From Streptomyces fumanus (GTDB lineage Bacteria; Actinomycetota; Actinomycetes; Streptomycetales; Streptomycetaceae), in the NCBI RefSeq assembly GCF_014655295.1, contig NZ_BNBI01000003.1:248001-312000 (forward strand): a stretch of DNA of 64,000 nucleotides, in the 5' to 3' direction. Below, piece after piece: positions 17,703 through 26,911 of this stretch. How positions within the stretch are numbered: position 1 is the stretch's first letter; every line of letters starts with the position of its first letter. A program made the translations under genes and the position numbers. The notes below the pieces were generated by a model, which saw nothing but the letters and a program-made list of their open reading frames with translations, was not told where the DNA came from and made no database searches.

Positions 17703-18776
17703 TCAGTGGCCGGCGCGCAGGCCGACGACCGCGCCCTGGAACTGGAGGCTGCGGGAGGCCGCCTCCAGGATGTCCAGCACCCGCAGTCCCGCCCGGCCGT
17801 CGGTCAGCGGCGCCCGGCGTTCGCGGACGGCGTCGGCGAACTCCTCGACCATGGAGCGCAGCGCCTCCTTCTCGCCGAGGGCGGGGGCGACCATGTCCCC
17901 GGAGCGGTACGACACGAGCATGTCGCGGCGTTCGTCGACACCGATCTCGTGCGGGGAGGCGAGGTCCACGCCCCGGTCGTAGACGGCCACCCGCTGGAGG
18001 GGGTTGAGGTCGTCCCAGAGCAGGGTGCGTTTGGCGCCGCCCACCATGGTGGTGCGGACCTTGGTCGGGGAGAGCCAGTTGACGTGGACGTGGGCGATGG
18101 CGCCCGTGTTGAGCCGGAGCGTCAGATAGGCGACGCAGGCGTGTCCGGCGCCGATCGGGTCGGCGCCGTGGGCGGCGACGGCGACCGGTTCGACGGTGTC
18201 GGGGAGGATGAAGTCCAGGATGGACAGGTCGTGCGGGGCGAGGTCCCACAGGACGTCGATGTCCTTCTGGACGAGTCCGAGGTTGATGCGGACCGAGTCG
18301 ACGAAGTGGATCTCGCCGAGTTCGCCGGAGCGGACCGCCTCCCGGATGCGGCCCACGGCCGGGGTGTAGCAGTAGGTGTGGTCGCACATCAGGGTCAGGC
18401 CGCGCTCCTCGGCCTCGGTGACCAGGCGCATGCCGTCGGCGTAGGTCGCGGCGAGCGGCTTCTCCACCAGGACGTGCTTGCCGGCGCGCAGGGCGGCCAG
18501 GGCGATGTCGAGGTGGGTGCCGGCCGGGGTGGCCACGGCGACGGCGTCGACCTCGGGGTCGGCGAGGACGGCCGGGTAGTCCGCGGTGGCCTGGACGGTG
18601 GAGTAGCCGCCGAGGACCCGCCGGGCCCGCTCCACGTCGAGGTCGCACAGGTGGCGCAGCCGGAAACGGTCGCTGGCCTGGAAGTTGCGCACGAGGTTGG
18701 GGCCCCAGTAGCCGGCGCCGACGACGGCGACCCCCAACGGCTGCTGTGTCACGTCGGTCTTCTTTCCTCGGTCCAT
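17703..18776 (-). CDS. Gfo/Idh/MocA-family nucleotide-sugar dehydrogenase (WlbA-like)
   Basis: A 357-residue protein. The ATG at 18776 shares one base with the sugar-transferase stop (TGATG); a GTG 8 codons downstream with AGGAAAG is an alternative. The N-terminus VAVVGAGYWGPNLVRNF is the NAD-binding motif of the WlbA subgroup, which oxidises C3 of UDP-GlcNAc-uronate. KHVLVEKPLA carries the conserved EKP, and DLAPHDLSILDF the catalytic His region. With a DegT aminotransferase and a hexapeptide acyltransferase downstream, this reconstructs most of a Wlb-like route to a 2,3-diacetamido sugar. The 6-dehydrogenase was not seen in the window. Confidence 0.8.
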   Translation of the reverse strand: MDRGKKTDVTQQPLGVAVVGAGYWGPNLVRNFQASDRFRLRHLCDLDVERARRVLGGYSTVQATADYPAVLADPEVDAVAVATPAGTHLDIALAALRAGKHVLVEKPLAATYADGMRLVTEAEERGLTLMCDHTYCYTPAVGRIREAVRSGELGEIHFVDSVRINLGLVQKDIDVLWDLAPHDLSILDFILPDTVEPVAVAAHGADPIGAGHACVAYLTLRLNTGAIAHVHVNWLSPTKVRTTMVGGAKRTLLWDDLNPLQRVAVYDRGVDLASPHEIGVDERRDMLVSYRSGDMVAPALGEKEALRSMVEEFADAVRERRAPLTDGRAGLRVLDILEAASRSLQFQGAVVGLRAGH

Positions 18777-20227
18777 CAGTAGGCCCCCGTTCCGCGCACC
18801 ACCGCGGACCCGGTGCGCGCCAGGATCGACAGGTCCAGGCCCATCGACCAGTTGTCGACGTATCCGAGGTCGAGGCGGACGGCCTCGTCCCAGGGCAGGT
18901 CGGAGCGGCCGCTGACCTGCCAGAGCCCGGTCAGGCCGGGTTTGACCAGCAGCCGGCGCCTGAGGTCCGGCGGGTAGCCCTCGACCTCCTCGGGCAGCGG
19001 CGGGCGCGGGCCGACGAGCGACATGTGGCCGCGCACCACGTTGAGCAGTTGCGGGAGTTCGTCCAGGGAGCTGCGCCGCAGGAACGCGCCGACCCGGGTG
19101 ATGCGCGGGTCGCCCTTGACCTTGAACAGCAGGCCGTCGCTGTTCTGGTTGAGGTGGGCCAGTTCCGCGCGCAGTACCTCCGAGTCGGGGCGCATGGTAC
19201 GGAACTTGAGCATCGTGAAGTGATCGCCGTAGCGGCCCACGCGCTGCTGGCGGAATAGGGCCGGGCCGGGGCTGTCCAGCCGGACGACGAGGGCGACCAG
19301 CAGCATGGGCAGCGCCAGCAGCAGCAGGAGCACGGCGGCGCAGCAGCGGTCCAGTGCTTCCTTGGGCAGCCGGGCGGCTCCCGAGAGCCGGGGCGCCTTG
19401 ATCCGCAGCAGGGGCACGCCGCCCGCGGGCCGGACCGCCAGGCGGGGCGCGGCGATGTCGGCGAGCATGGGGGCCAGCAGGAAGTCGACGCCCTGCGCGG
19501 CGGCCGTCCAGGACATGCGGCGCAGCACGGAGGAGTCCAGTCCCTCGCTGGGGAACACCACGACGGTGCCGATGCCGAGGGCCCGGACCACGTCGGTCAT
19601 GTCGCCGACGCCGCCGAGCACGGGCAGCCCCGCCCTGCGGATCTCCGAGGCGTTCTCCGGGTCGCTCAGGCACACCCCGGTGACCTGGAGTTCCTGGGCG
19701 CCGCCGCGTCGCATCACGGCGACCAGTTCCAGGACGGCGCGGGCCGGGCCGACCAGGAGGGCCGAGCTGCGTTCGCGGCCCCGCGCCCAGCGGCGGTGCA
19801 ACCGGCGGCGCAGGACCCAGCGGGCCGGCAGGGCCAGCCCGGCGAGCGGCAGCGCGCCGAGGGCCATGTCGTGCAGCAGCGCCGGATCGTGGGTGACCAG
19901 CCAGTACACGGCACCGGCCAGGGCCGGCAGCGTCAGCGCGCCGCGCAGGACCCGCCGGTACTCCTCGGCGCCCAGGCCCAGGACGCCGCTGTCGTAGGAA
20001 CGGTGGGCGACCATCATGACGATCCAGGTCGGCGGCAGCACCAGGGCCACCGTCCACCGGCCGTAGGCACCGTGGATCACCCCGGACGCGGTCACGGCCA
20101 CCAGGCCGTCCGCCACCAGCAGGACCGTCCGGTACTTCCGCTCCCAGGGTCTTCGGCGGGCTTGCGGACGTCTGCGTTCCACTTCCACCGGCTCGTGCGT
20201 GACCTCAATGGTCATGGCCCCCACCAC
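18776..20227 (-). CDS. Polyprenyl-phosphate sugar-1-phosphate transferase (initiating glycosyltransferase)
   Basis: A 483-residue protein. The N-terminal half has about four hydrophobic helices and a CoA-binding-like domain. The C-terminal half is the bacterial sugar transferase domain: [54 protein letters not shown] and [14 protein letters not shown]. These membrane enzymes start repeat-unit synthesis by moving a sugar-phosphate onto undecaprenyl phosphate. It is the first gene of the minus-strand operon. The GTG at 20227 has GGGGGGAG 8 bases upstream; the ATG at 20215 is the alternative. Confidence 0.9.
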   Translation of the reverse strand: MVGAMTIEVTHEPVEVERRRPQARRRPWERKYRTVLLVADGLVAVTASGVIHGAYGRWTVALVLPPTWIVMMVAHRSYDSGVLGLGAEEYRRVLRGALTLPALAGAVYWLVTHDPALLHDMALGALPLAGLALPARWVLRRRLHRRWARGRERSSALLVGPARAVLELVAVMRRGGAQELQVTGVCLSDPENASEIRRAGLPVLGGVGDMTDVVRALGIGTVVVFPSEGLDSSVLRRMSWTAAAQGVDFLLAPMLADIAAPRLAVRPAGGVPLLRIKAPRLSGAARLPKEALDRCCAAVLLLLLALPMLLVALVVRLDSPGPALFRQQRVGRYGDHFTMLKFRTMRPDSEVLRAELAHLNQNSDGLLFKVKGDPRITRVGAFLRRSSLDELPQLLNVVRGHMSLVGPRPPLPEEVEGYPPDLRRRLLVKPGLTGLWQVSGRSDLPWDEAVRLDLGYVDNWSMGLDLSILARTGSAVVRGTGAY

Positions 20228-20487
20228 ACGCGCAGCTCCCCCCGACCGCGAGCATGCGGAACGTCAGTCACACGTCCGCAGCCAGGGCTGGATCGACACC
20301 GGTGTGTCTCCTCCACACCCCGGCACCGACGTACGAGACAGCCTTGGCGGTTCCCCAACCGCCGCCTGGCCCTTGCCTGTTGGTACATCCTTGCTCGCGC
20401 GCCGGCTTCGAGGGCCGCGCTCCGGCATGCGGTGCGCGGACCGTTCCCCTCCCCCAACTCCGGCCCAGCGGACGTCAATCTAGACTA
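20228..20487. other. Intergenic region between divergent operons
   Basis: About 330 bases separate the divergent starts at 20227 and 20559. No conserved coding sequence was seen on either strand. The GC content falls toward the right end (TCAATCTAGACTATTGACC), where a plus-strand promoter candidate lies. The promoter of the minus-strand surface-glycan operon must also be here, but I could not pick a convincing -35/-10 pair for it. Confidence 0.5.
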
Positions 20488-20516
20488 TTGACCGCAGTCG
20501 CGGGAACAGTTGGACT
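20488..20516 (+). promoter_or_regulatory. Candidate promoter for the 20559 gene
   Basis: TTGACC at 20488-20493, then 17 bases, then TGGACT at 20511-20516, in the most AT-rich part of the intergenic region. This is close to the housekeeping sigma-70-like consensus of streptomycetes (TTGACN, 16-18, TAGRRT). It would start transcription about 35 bases before the GTG at 20559. Confidence 0.45.
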
Positions 20517-20558
20517 AAACACACCTCGCGCGGGTACGGCCGGCCGCATACTGCCGAG

Positions 20559-21407
20559 GTGACGAGCATTGTGATCCCGGCGCACAACGAGGCGCGGGTG
20601 ATCGGCCGGCTCCTCGAAGCGCTGCTGGCCGACTCCGGCGAGGACGACACCGACATCGTGGTGGTGTGCAACGGCTGCACCGACGACACCGCGAGGATCG
20701 CCGCCGGGTACGGCCCGCGGGTACGGGTCGTGGAGATCCCCGTGCCCTCCAAGCACGCCGCCCTGCGCGCGGGCGACGACCACGCGCTCGGCTTCCCCCG
20801 GCTCTACGTGGACGCCGACGTGGTGCTCACCTCCGCCGGGGTGCGGGCGCTGACCGGGCCGCTGACCGACGACACCTCCGGCGTCCTCGCCACCGCTCCC
20901 GCCCGGCGCGTCCCGCTGCGCGGCTGCGCCTGGCCGGTACGGGCCTACTACCGGGTGTGGCAGCGCCTGCCGGCCGTCCGCGAGGGCCTGTTCGGGCGGG
21001 GTGTCATCGCCGTCTCCAAAGAGGGCCACGCCCGGATCGCCGCGCTGCCGCCGCTGATGGCGGACGACCTGGCCGCGTCCCTGGCGTTCACGCCCCGGGA
21101 GCGGCGCGTGGTCGACGCGGCCGAGGTGGTGGTCCGGCCGCCGCGCACCTGGCGGGACCTGATGAGGCGGCGGGTCCGGGCCGCGGTCTCCACCACCCAG
21201 CTCGAACAGCGGCAGGGCCCGGGGAGCCCCTCGGCACGCACCGGTGTGGCCGACCTCACCGCCCTGCTGCGCCGGGAACCGGAGCTGCTGCCCTGCGTGG
21301 CCGTGTTCCTCGCGGCGGCGCTCCTGGCCCGCCGCAGGGCCGCGAAGGCCGTCCGGGAGCAGGACTTCGGCACCTGGCTGCGGGACGACAGCAGCCGGCA
21401 GGACTGA
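20559..21407 (+). CDS. GT2-family glycosyltransferase
   Basis: A 282-residue protein. The GTG start gives MTSIVIPAHNEARVIGRLL, the opening strand of a GT-A fold. VVVCNGCTDDT and LYVDADV are the two acidic donor/metal motifs, and DDLAASLAFT the acceptor motif. A hydrophobic segment near residues 242-258 (ELLPCVAVFLAAALLA) may tether it to the membrane. It heads a plus-strand set with an MFS protein and a secreted beta-propeller protein. Whether it works with the large glycan cluster to the left is uncertain. Confidence 0.8.
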   Translation: MTSIVIPAHNEARVIGRLLEALLADSGEDDTDIVVVCNGCTDDTARIAAGYGPRVRVVEIPVPSKHAALRAGDDHALGFPRLYVDADVVLTSAGVRALTGPLTDDTSGVLATAPARRVPLRGCAWPVRAYYRVWQRLPAVREGLFGRGVIAVSKEGHARIAALPPLMADDLAASLAFTPRERRVVDAAEVVVRPPRTWRDLMRRRVRAAVSTTQLEQRQGPGSPSARTGVADLTALLRREPELLPCVAVFLAAALLARRRAAKAVREQDFGTWLRDDSSRQD

Positions 21408-21434
21408 GCGCACCGCACGGGGGGTTTTCCGTCC

Positions 21435-22712
21435 ATGTACCTCACCGACCGCTCCGCCCCGCCGGAGGCGGACACCGGACCGGGCCGAAGACGCGGCCGG
21501 CGGGCCCGGGTCGCCCCGGTCGTACTCGTCCTCGGCACGGTCAGCCTGATCACCGACGTCTCCTCGGAGATGGTCACCGCCGTGCTGCCGCTCTACCTCG
21601 TCACCACGCTCGGCTTCAGCCCGGTGGCGTTCGGCGCCCTCGACGGCGTCTACAACGGCGTCAGCGCGCTCGTCCAGCTCCTGGGCGGCCATCTCGCCGA
21701 CCGGGTCCGCGACCACAAACTGCTGGCGGGGCTCGGGTACGGGCTGTCCGCCCTGTGCAAGCCGCTGCTGATGCTGGCCGGTTCGGCCGCCGCGCTCGGC
21801 ACCGTCCTGGCGCTGGAGCGGACCGGCAAGGGCCTGCGCACCGCCCCGCGCGACGCGATGATCTCCCTGTCCACGCCGGTCGCCCACCAGGGCCGCGCCT
21901 TCGGTGTGCACCGGGCGATGGACACCACCGGCGCACTGCTCGGGCCGCTGGCCGCGTTCCTCATCCTGCGCGCGGCGGCCGACGGCTACGACGCGGTGTT
22001 CGGCGTCAGCGCCTGCGTCGCCACGCTCGGCGTGCTCGTCCTGGTGCTGTTCGTGCCCGGCCGGCGCCGGCGGCCGGAGCCGCCCGGGGCCGGCACCGCC
22101 CCGAGCACCGCCCGCCCGCCGGTACGGCTGCGCGAGGCGCTGGCGCTGCTGAGACTGCCCCGCCTGCGGGCGATCGCCTGCTGCGCCGCGCTGCTCGGGC
22201 TGACCACCGTCAGCGACGCGTTCGTATATCTGCTGCTGCAACGCCGGGCGGGCATCGGCGAGGAGTGGTTCCCGCTGCTGCCGCTGGGCACCGCCGCGGT
22301 GTTCCTGCTGCTGGCCGTTCCGCTGGGCGCGCTGGCCGACCGGATCGGCCGGCACGTCGTCTTCCTCGCCGGGCACCTGGGCCTGCTCACCGCCTACGCC
22401 CTGCTGCTGTGGGCCCCGGCCACCCCCCTGCTCGTGCCACTCGTGCTCGGTCTGCACGGCGTCTTCTACGCCGCCACCGACGGGGTGCTTCCGGCCGCGC
22501 TGGCCGGGATCGTGCCCGAGCACCTGCGCGCCAGCGGCCTGGCGATCGTGGGCACCGGCCAGGCCCTGGCCCGGTTCGGCTGCTCGCTGGGGTTCGGCGC
22601 CGCCTGGACGATGTGGGGGGACGGCCCCGCGCTGACCGCCGCCGCGATCGGCCTGCTGTGCTGCGCGACCGTCGCCGCCCTGGTGCTGCGCCCCGCCCGC
22701 CCCACCCGATGA
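21435..22712 (+). CDS. MFS transporter
   Basis: A 425-residue membrane protein with about 12 hydrophobic helices. The MFS loop 2-3 motif is recognisable in GGHLADRVRDHK, with its symmetric repeat as GALADRIGRH. The N-terminal 35 residues are hydrophilic and Arg-rich. The substrate cannot be inferred. It starts 27 bases after the glycosyltransferase gene and its stop overlaps a possible start of the next gene, so the three are probably one transcript. Export of a glycosylated metabolite is a possible role. Confidence 0.8.
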   Translation: MYLTDRSAPPEADTGPGRRRGRRARVAPVVLVLGTVSLITDVSSEMVTAVLPLYLVTTLGFSPVAFGALDGVYNGVSALVQLLGGHLADRVRDHKLLAGLGYGLSALCKPLLMLAGSAAALGTVLALERTGKGLRTAPRDAMISLSTPVAHQGRAFGVHRAMDTTGALLGPLAAFLILRAAADGYDAVFGVSACVATLGVLVLVLFVPGRRRRPEPPGAGTAPSTARPPVRLREALALLRLPRLRAIACCAALLGLTTVSDAFVYLLLQRRAGIGEEWFPLLPLGTAAVFLLLAVPLGALADRIGRHVVFLAGHLGLLTAYALLLWAPATPLLVPLVLGLHGVFYAATDGVLPAALAGIVPEHLRASGLAIVGTGQALARFGCSLGFGAAWTMWGDGPALTAAAIGLLCCATVAALVLRPARPTR

Positions 22713-22741
22713 CCACCACCCGACCAGCAGCGAGGACCCCG

Positions 22742-23764
22742 ATGACATCGCTACGCCGCCGCCTGTTCGTCCTCGTCGCGGCGGTCCTGGTGCTCGCGGG
22801 CGCGGCGACCGGCATGGTGCTGCGCGCCGCCGACCGCGCGGACCGCGCCGACCGCCCGCGAGCGGGCGACCCCGCCGTGAGCGGAGGGCCGGTGACCCTC
22901 GGGCAGCGGGACCGGCTGGCGTTCGTCAACGGCACCCCCGGCCCGCACCGCACGGCCGTCACCACGGTGCCCGCCGCCGACCCGGAGGGCGCCCGCACCG
23001 CGTCCGGCCTGAAGTGCGCGCGGTTCTACGCGGCGGCCGGCACCGGCGTCTGCCTGCGCTCCGACCCCGGTGTGCTCAAGCAGCGCAACCGCGCCCTGCT
23101 GCTCGACTCGCGCCTGCGCGTCCAGCGCACCTTCGCCCTCGCGGGCACGCCGAGCCGGGCCCGGGTCTCGCCCAGCGGCCGCTTCGCCGCCTGGACCGTG
23201 TTCGTCTCCGGCGAGTCCTACGCCTCGACGTTCTTCTCCACCCGGACCTCGATCCTCGACACCCGCACCATGCGGCTCGTACCGAGCCTGGAGGAATTCG
23301 CCATCACCCTGGACGGCGAGCCGTACCGCGCCGCCGACGTCAACTTCTGGGGCGTCACCTTCGCCACCGACGACGACACCTTCTACGCCACCCTCAACAC
23401 CGCCGGCAAGACCTATCTGGTGCGCGGTTCGGTCTCCGGCCGCTCGGTCACCACCCTCACCGAGAACGTGGAGTGCCCCTCGCTCTCCCCCGACGGCACC
23501 CGGGTCGCCTTCAAGAAGCGGGTGCTGTCCCGGACCGACCTGTGGCGCGAGTACGTCCTCGATCTGCGCACCCTGCGCCGGACCCCGCTCGCCGAGCGCC
23601 GCAGCGTCGACGACCAGGCCACCTGGCTGGACGACGACACCCTCGCCTACGCCCTGCCCGCCGACGGCGCGGTCGGCCGCAGCGACCTGTGGACCGTACC
23701 GGCGGACGGCACCGGCGCCCCCCGGCTGCTGCTCGCCGGGGCGTCCTCCCCGGCGCCGCTGTGA
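22742..23764 (+). CDS. Membrane-anchored or secreted beta-propeller protein (TolB/PD40-like)
   Basis: A 340-residue protein. The ATG at 22742 has CGAGGA about 6 bases upstream and is followed at once by a signal-anchor (LRRRLFVLVAAVLVLAGAATG). An upstream ATG at 22709 overlapping the MFS stop is the alternative. The remainder contains PD40-type blades such as RVSPSGRFAAWTVF, CPSLSPDGTRVAFKK and DQATWLDDDTLAYA. Proteins of this class act outside the membrane as binding scaffolds. There is no catalytic motif. The two Cys in LKCARFYAAAGTGVCL could form a disulfide. Confidence 0.7.
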   Translation: MTSLRRRLFVLVAAVLVLAGAATGMVLRAADRADRADRPRAGDPAVSGGPVTLGQRDRLAFVNGTPGPHRTAVTTVPAADPEGARTASGLKCARFYAAAGTGVCLRSDPGVLKQRNRALLLDSRLRVQRTFALAGTPSRARVSPSGRFAAWTVFVSGESYASTFFSTRTSILDTRTMRLVPSLEEFAITLDGEPYRAADVNFWGVTFATDDDTFYATLNTAGKTYLVRGSVSGRSVTTLTENVECPSLSPDGTRVAFKKRVLSRTDLWREYVLDLRTLRRTPLAERRSVDDQATWLDDDTLAYALPADGAVGRSDLWTVPADGTGAPRLLLAGASSPAPL

Positions 23765-23873
23765 GCCGTCCGCGCGGGTTCTCCCGCGGCGCTGTCGCTC
23801 CGGCCGCCGCCCGTTCGACGTCGACCGTCCCGGTGTGACGCACCGCCCGTTCCGGCGCCGGTGACCCCAGCAC

Positions 23874-23894
23874 CCTCCTGAGCCGGTCAGGAGG
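23874..23894. terminator. Small bidirectional hairpin between convergent genes
   Basis: CCTCCTGA at 23874-23881 and TCAGGAGG at 23887-23894 form a perfect 8-bp stem with a 5-base loop. It lies between the plus-strand beta-propeller gene and the minus-strand deglycosidase gene, whose stop codon is in the right arm. There is no T-tract. It is plausible as a shared terminator but short. Confidence 0.4.
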
Positions 23895-25194
23895 TCGCGG
23901 GGCGGTCCGAATCCTGGATCAGGGAGCGGAGCAGGGCGTGCTGGCGGCGGACCTGGTCACGGCCCCGGTAGGGCTCGCGCCGGCCCTCGTACTCGCTGGA
24001 GAGCCAGCCGCGCCAGCCGGCCGCTCGCAGGGTGGCGACGATGTCGGGCCAGGGGATGTGCAGGTCGGTGAGGGTGTCGTCGATCTCGAAGAACTTGGCC
24101 TGGATGAAGTGCACATGCGGCAGCACCTCGGCGAGGTCCGCCATGGGCACGGCGAGCGGCTCCAGGAACGCCGGGCGCTTCTTGCCCTCGAAGCCCTCGT
24201 GGCCGTCGTCGACCGGCGCGGTCTGGAAGATGCCGGTGTCGATGAGCAGCTTGAAGTGGTCGCTGCCGGTCCGGTCGATGAAGTCGAGGTAGCCCTGGGT
24301 GACGGGGTGCTTGATCGGGGTGGGGCTGTGGATCTCGGGGCAGATCACGATGTCGAGGTCGGCGGCCAGGTCGAGGACGCCTGCCACGGCGGGCTCCCAG
24401 ACGGGGTGCGGGTCGAGATCCGGGGTGACCACGCCGAACTTGGGGCGTACGGAGGTGAACCCGAGCAGCTTGGCGAGCCGGAGGTCGCGGGCGAGCTGGG
24501 CGCGGGCCTCCTCGGCGGTGAGGTCGCGGTCGCGCCACATGGCGGTGTCGACCCAGGAGCCGTAGTTCGTCGGCGTCAGCCCGTACCGGTCCAGCAGGCG
24601 GTGCCAGGTGTCGACCCAGGCCGGGTCGGGCTCGGGGTAGCCGGGAATGTTGCCCTCGCCGAGGATCTCGATGCCGGTGGCGCCGAGGTCGGCGATGTCG
24701 GCCATGGCGTCCTCGAGGGTCATCGAGGTGTAGAGGTCGCCGGAGAAGCTGTAGAGGGAGACGCCGTGGCGCAGCCCGTCGGCGGGGTCGGCGCCGGGCA
24801 CGATCGTGGCGGTGGCGGCGGAGCGGAACACGGAGGGTCCGGCGACCTCGGGGATGTAGGGCCGGCGCAGGTGGACGGCGACCTCCACGCGGTGGGTGCC
24901 CGCGCTCAGGCCGCCCGGGTGGTCGACGCCGAGCACGGCGGTCTCGTCCAGCGGCCACCGTACGTCGGTGGAGGCGCGCAGTTCGTCGAGCGTGAAGGTA
25001 CGCCCTTGCAGCGTCCAGCGCTGGGCCTCGCGCGGGAACGCCCGGCCGTCGACGGTCACGTCGGCGCCGTCGACGAGGCTGCCGGCGACGCCCCGGTAGT
25101 TGGGGTTGCGCAGCAGCATCTCAAAGCCCGTGACACCGGTGTCGCCGGTCGTGTTGCGGAAGCCGCGCTGCTGGATGATCGGGCGTTCGAGCAT
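23887..25194 (-). CDS. Fused C-glycoside deglycosidase-like protein: beta-subunit domain plus TIM-barrel (AP2Ec) domain
   Basis: A 435-residue protein. Residues 1 to about 135 match the pattern of C-glycoside deglycosidase beta subunits (VTGFEMLLRNPNYRG, VDGRAFP, FTLDELRASTDVRW, PGGLSAGTHRVEV, RRPYIPEV). Residues about 145-425 are a xylose-isomerase-like TIM barrel with metal-ligand motifs CPEIHS, LIDTGIF, HFIQAKFFEID and SSEYEG. In known systems (DgpB/DgpC, CarB/CarC) the two parts are separate alpha and beta subunits that cleave 3-oxo-glucosides, C-glycosides included, by beta-elimination. Here they form one chain. AAGGA precedes the ATG. The assignment rests on remembered family patterns; an ordinary sugar isomerase is the alternative. 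Confidence 0.7.
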   Translation of the reverse strand: MLERPIIQQRGFRNTTGDTGVTGFEMLLRNPNYRGVAGSLVDGADVTVDGRAFPREAQRWTLQGRTFTLDELRASTDVRWPLDETAVLGVDHPGGLSAGTHRVEVAVHLRRPYIPEVAGPSVFRSAATATIVPGADPADGLRHGVSLYSFSGDLYTSMTLEDAMADIADLGATGIEILGEGNIPGYPEPDPAWVDTWHRLLDRYGLTPTNYGSWVDTAMWRDRDLTAEEARAQLARDLRLAKLLGFTSVRPKFGVVTPDLDPHPVWEPAVAGVLDLAADLDIVICPEIHSPTPIKHPVTQGYLDFIDRTGSDHFKLLIDTGIFQTAPVDDGHEGFEGKKRPAFLEPLAVPMADLAEVLPHVHFIQAKFFEIDDTLTDLHIPWPDIVATLRAAGWRGWLSSEYEGRREPYRGRDQVRRQHALLRSLIQDSDRPATS

Positions 25195-25278
25195 GGTGGT
25201 CCTTCGGTACGGAGAAAAAGGGTGGGGGCGGGGGTGCAGGGTGGGGGGTGTGAGATGTGCGGGGTGCGGGGGTGCGGG

Positions 25279-26628
25279 TCAGGCGGGGTGTTCGCGGTTC
25301 TCCAGGCCGTACAGGGCCATGCAGGCGGCCTGGGCCAGGCAGAGCGCGACGGGGAGTCCGACGAAGGCCCACTCGATGGCCCGGCCGGCCTCCGCCGAGA
25401 CGTGGTCGGCGCGGTATCCGCCCCAGGCCAGCGCCCACGCGAAGAAGGCGCCGCCGAGTGCCGTGCCCACCTTGGTGGCGAAGCTGTAACCGGCGTAGAG
25501 GAGGCCCTCGTCGCGGCGGCCGGTGAGGGTCTCGTGGTGGTCGACGGTGTCGGAGACGAGCGCGGGGGCGGCGACGAAGCCGAATCCGCCGAGCAGGTTG
25601 GCGACGAGGAAGACGGTGAGGAAGACGGCCGGCCGTCCGTCGAGGAAGAACAGCGGGACGTACAGGGCGGCGGTGGCGGCGAGGCCGTAGTTGATGCCGC
25701 GGCGCTTGCCGGTACGGCGCAGGAACCACGGGGTGAGGACCGAGCCGACCAGGGCGGAGAGGGAGAAGGTGAGCAGGATGTAACTGGTGGCCCAGGCGTC
25801 GTGCAGGACGTCACGGGCGTAGTAGACGGCGCCGGCGGTGATGATGCCCAGGCGGACGAAGGCCAGCAGGGACGCCGTGCTCACGCCGAGCCAGTGGCGG
25901 TTGCGGGGCAGTGCCGCCAGGGCGCGCCAGGTGGCGGCCTCCCGGGGCACCGGCGGTGCGGGGCGTTCCCGGCACAGCAGGGCGACGATCCAGTACAGCA
26001 GGGTGCCGACGGCGCCCAGGACGACGGCCATGCCGGTGAAGCCGCGGCCCCGGTCGTCGCCGCCCAGGGCCTGGACCAGGGGCATCACGGCGAGGGAGAC
26101 GGCGATCAGGCCGAGCGAGGCGCCGATGAACCGGTAGCCGCTCATCTTCAGACGGGTGTCGGCGTCGTCGGTGAGCATGGGCAGCATCGCGCCGTAGGGG
26201 ACGTTGACGAGCGAGTGGCTGATGCCGACGGCGACGAAGGTGGCCGCCGCCCAGACCACGGCGGTGGTGCCGCCGCCGGGCGAGGTGAAGGCCAGGGCGA
26301 AGACGACGCCCAGGACGGGCGCGGCGAAGATCAGGTAGGGGCGGGCGCGGCCGAAGCGGCTGCGGGTGCGGTCCACGGCCAGCCCGACCACCGGGTCGAT
26401 GACCGCGTCCGCGATCCGGCCGAGCAGCAGGATGGTGCCGGCGGTGGCGGCGCTCAGGGCGGCGACGTCGGTGTAGAAGAACAGCAGGAACGCCGTCAGG
26501 GTGGTCCAGGTGAGGTTGGACGCGAGGTCGCCGAGGCCGTAGCCGAACTGGGCGGCCCGGGACAGGGGGCGCGGCCCGGCGGAGGACGGGGTGGCCACAC
26601 CGGTGGCGGGAGAGGGCACGGCACTCAT
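25279..26628 (-). CDS. GPH-family sugar:cation symporter (MelB-like MFS)
   Basis: A 449-residue membrane protein. The start at 26628 has AAGGGAC 6 bases upstream. The GPH signature is clear: FGYGLGDLASNLTW near residue 28, DAVIDPVVGLAVDRTRSRFGRARPYL in the second helix and loop, and NVPYGAMLPMLTDD. GPH porters bring glycosides or oligosaccharides in with Na+ or H+. The gene is upstream of, and probably co-transcribed with, the deglycosidase gene, which suggests that it imports the glycoside substrate. Confidence 0.85.
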   Translation of the reverse strand: MSAVPSPATGVATPSSAGPRPLSRAAQFGYGLGDLASNLTWTTLTAFLLFFYTDVAALSAATAGTILLLGRIADAVIDPVVGLAVDRTRSRFGRARPYLIFAAPVLGVVFALAFTSPGGGTTAVVWAAATFVAVGISHSLVNVPYGAMLPMLTDDADTRLKMSGYRFIGASLGLIAVSLAVMPLVQALGGDDRGRGFTGMAVVLGAVGTLLYWIVALLCRERPAPPVPREAATWRALAALPRNRHWLGVSTASLLAFVRLGIITAGAVYYARDVLHDAWATSYILLTFSLSALVGSVLTPWFLRRTGKRRGINYGLAATAALYVPLFFLDGRPAVFLTVFLVANLLGGFGFVAAPALVSDTVDHHETLTGRRDEGLLYAGYSFATKVGTALGGAFFAWALAWGGYRADHVSAEAGRAIEWAFVGLPVALCLAQAACMALYGLENREHPA

Positions 26629-26746
26629 CGTCGAGTCCCTTCGGGAGACAGAGGGCGTGCCGCCGCTGCGCCCGGAAGTCGGGGAACGGGGGGCGGCCGC
26701 CGATGACCGCGGCGGGCCTCGTCCGGAGTCCGCTCGCTGTCGACGG

Positions 26747-26783
26747 AACTTATGCACGCCATCAGCAGAAGTCAATGCTTCTG
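26747..26783 (-). promoter_or_regulatory. Promoter with overlapping inverted repeat for the importer-deglycosidase operon
   Basis: On the minus strand, TTGACT (plus coordinates 26770-26775) and TAAGTT (26747-26752) are separated by exactly 17 bases, a good housekeeping-type promoter. An inverted repeat CAGAAG-N6-CTTCTG at 26766-26783 covers the -35 box, as expected of a repressor operator. The gene start is about 110 bases downstream. Confidence 0.55.
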
Positions 26784-26911
26784 GGGTACCCATAGGGTCG
26801 CCATCGACAGGACGGATGGTGCAGGCCGGGGCATCGGCCCGGCGGTCGCCGGTGAGGTGTGCGCGTTGCCGGCCTGCGCGTCCGGCAACGCACCCCCCGC
26901 CACCCGCAGCG

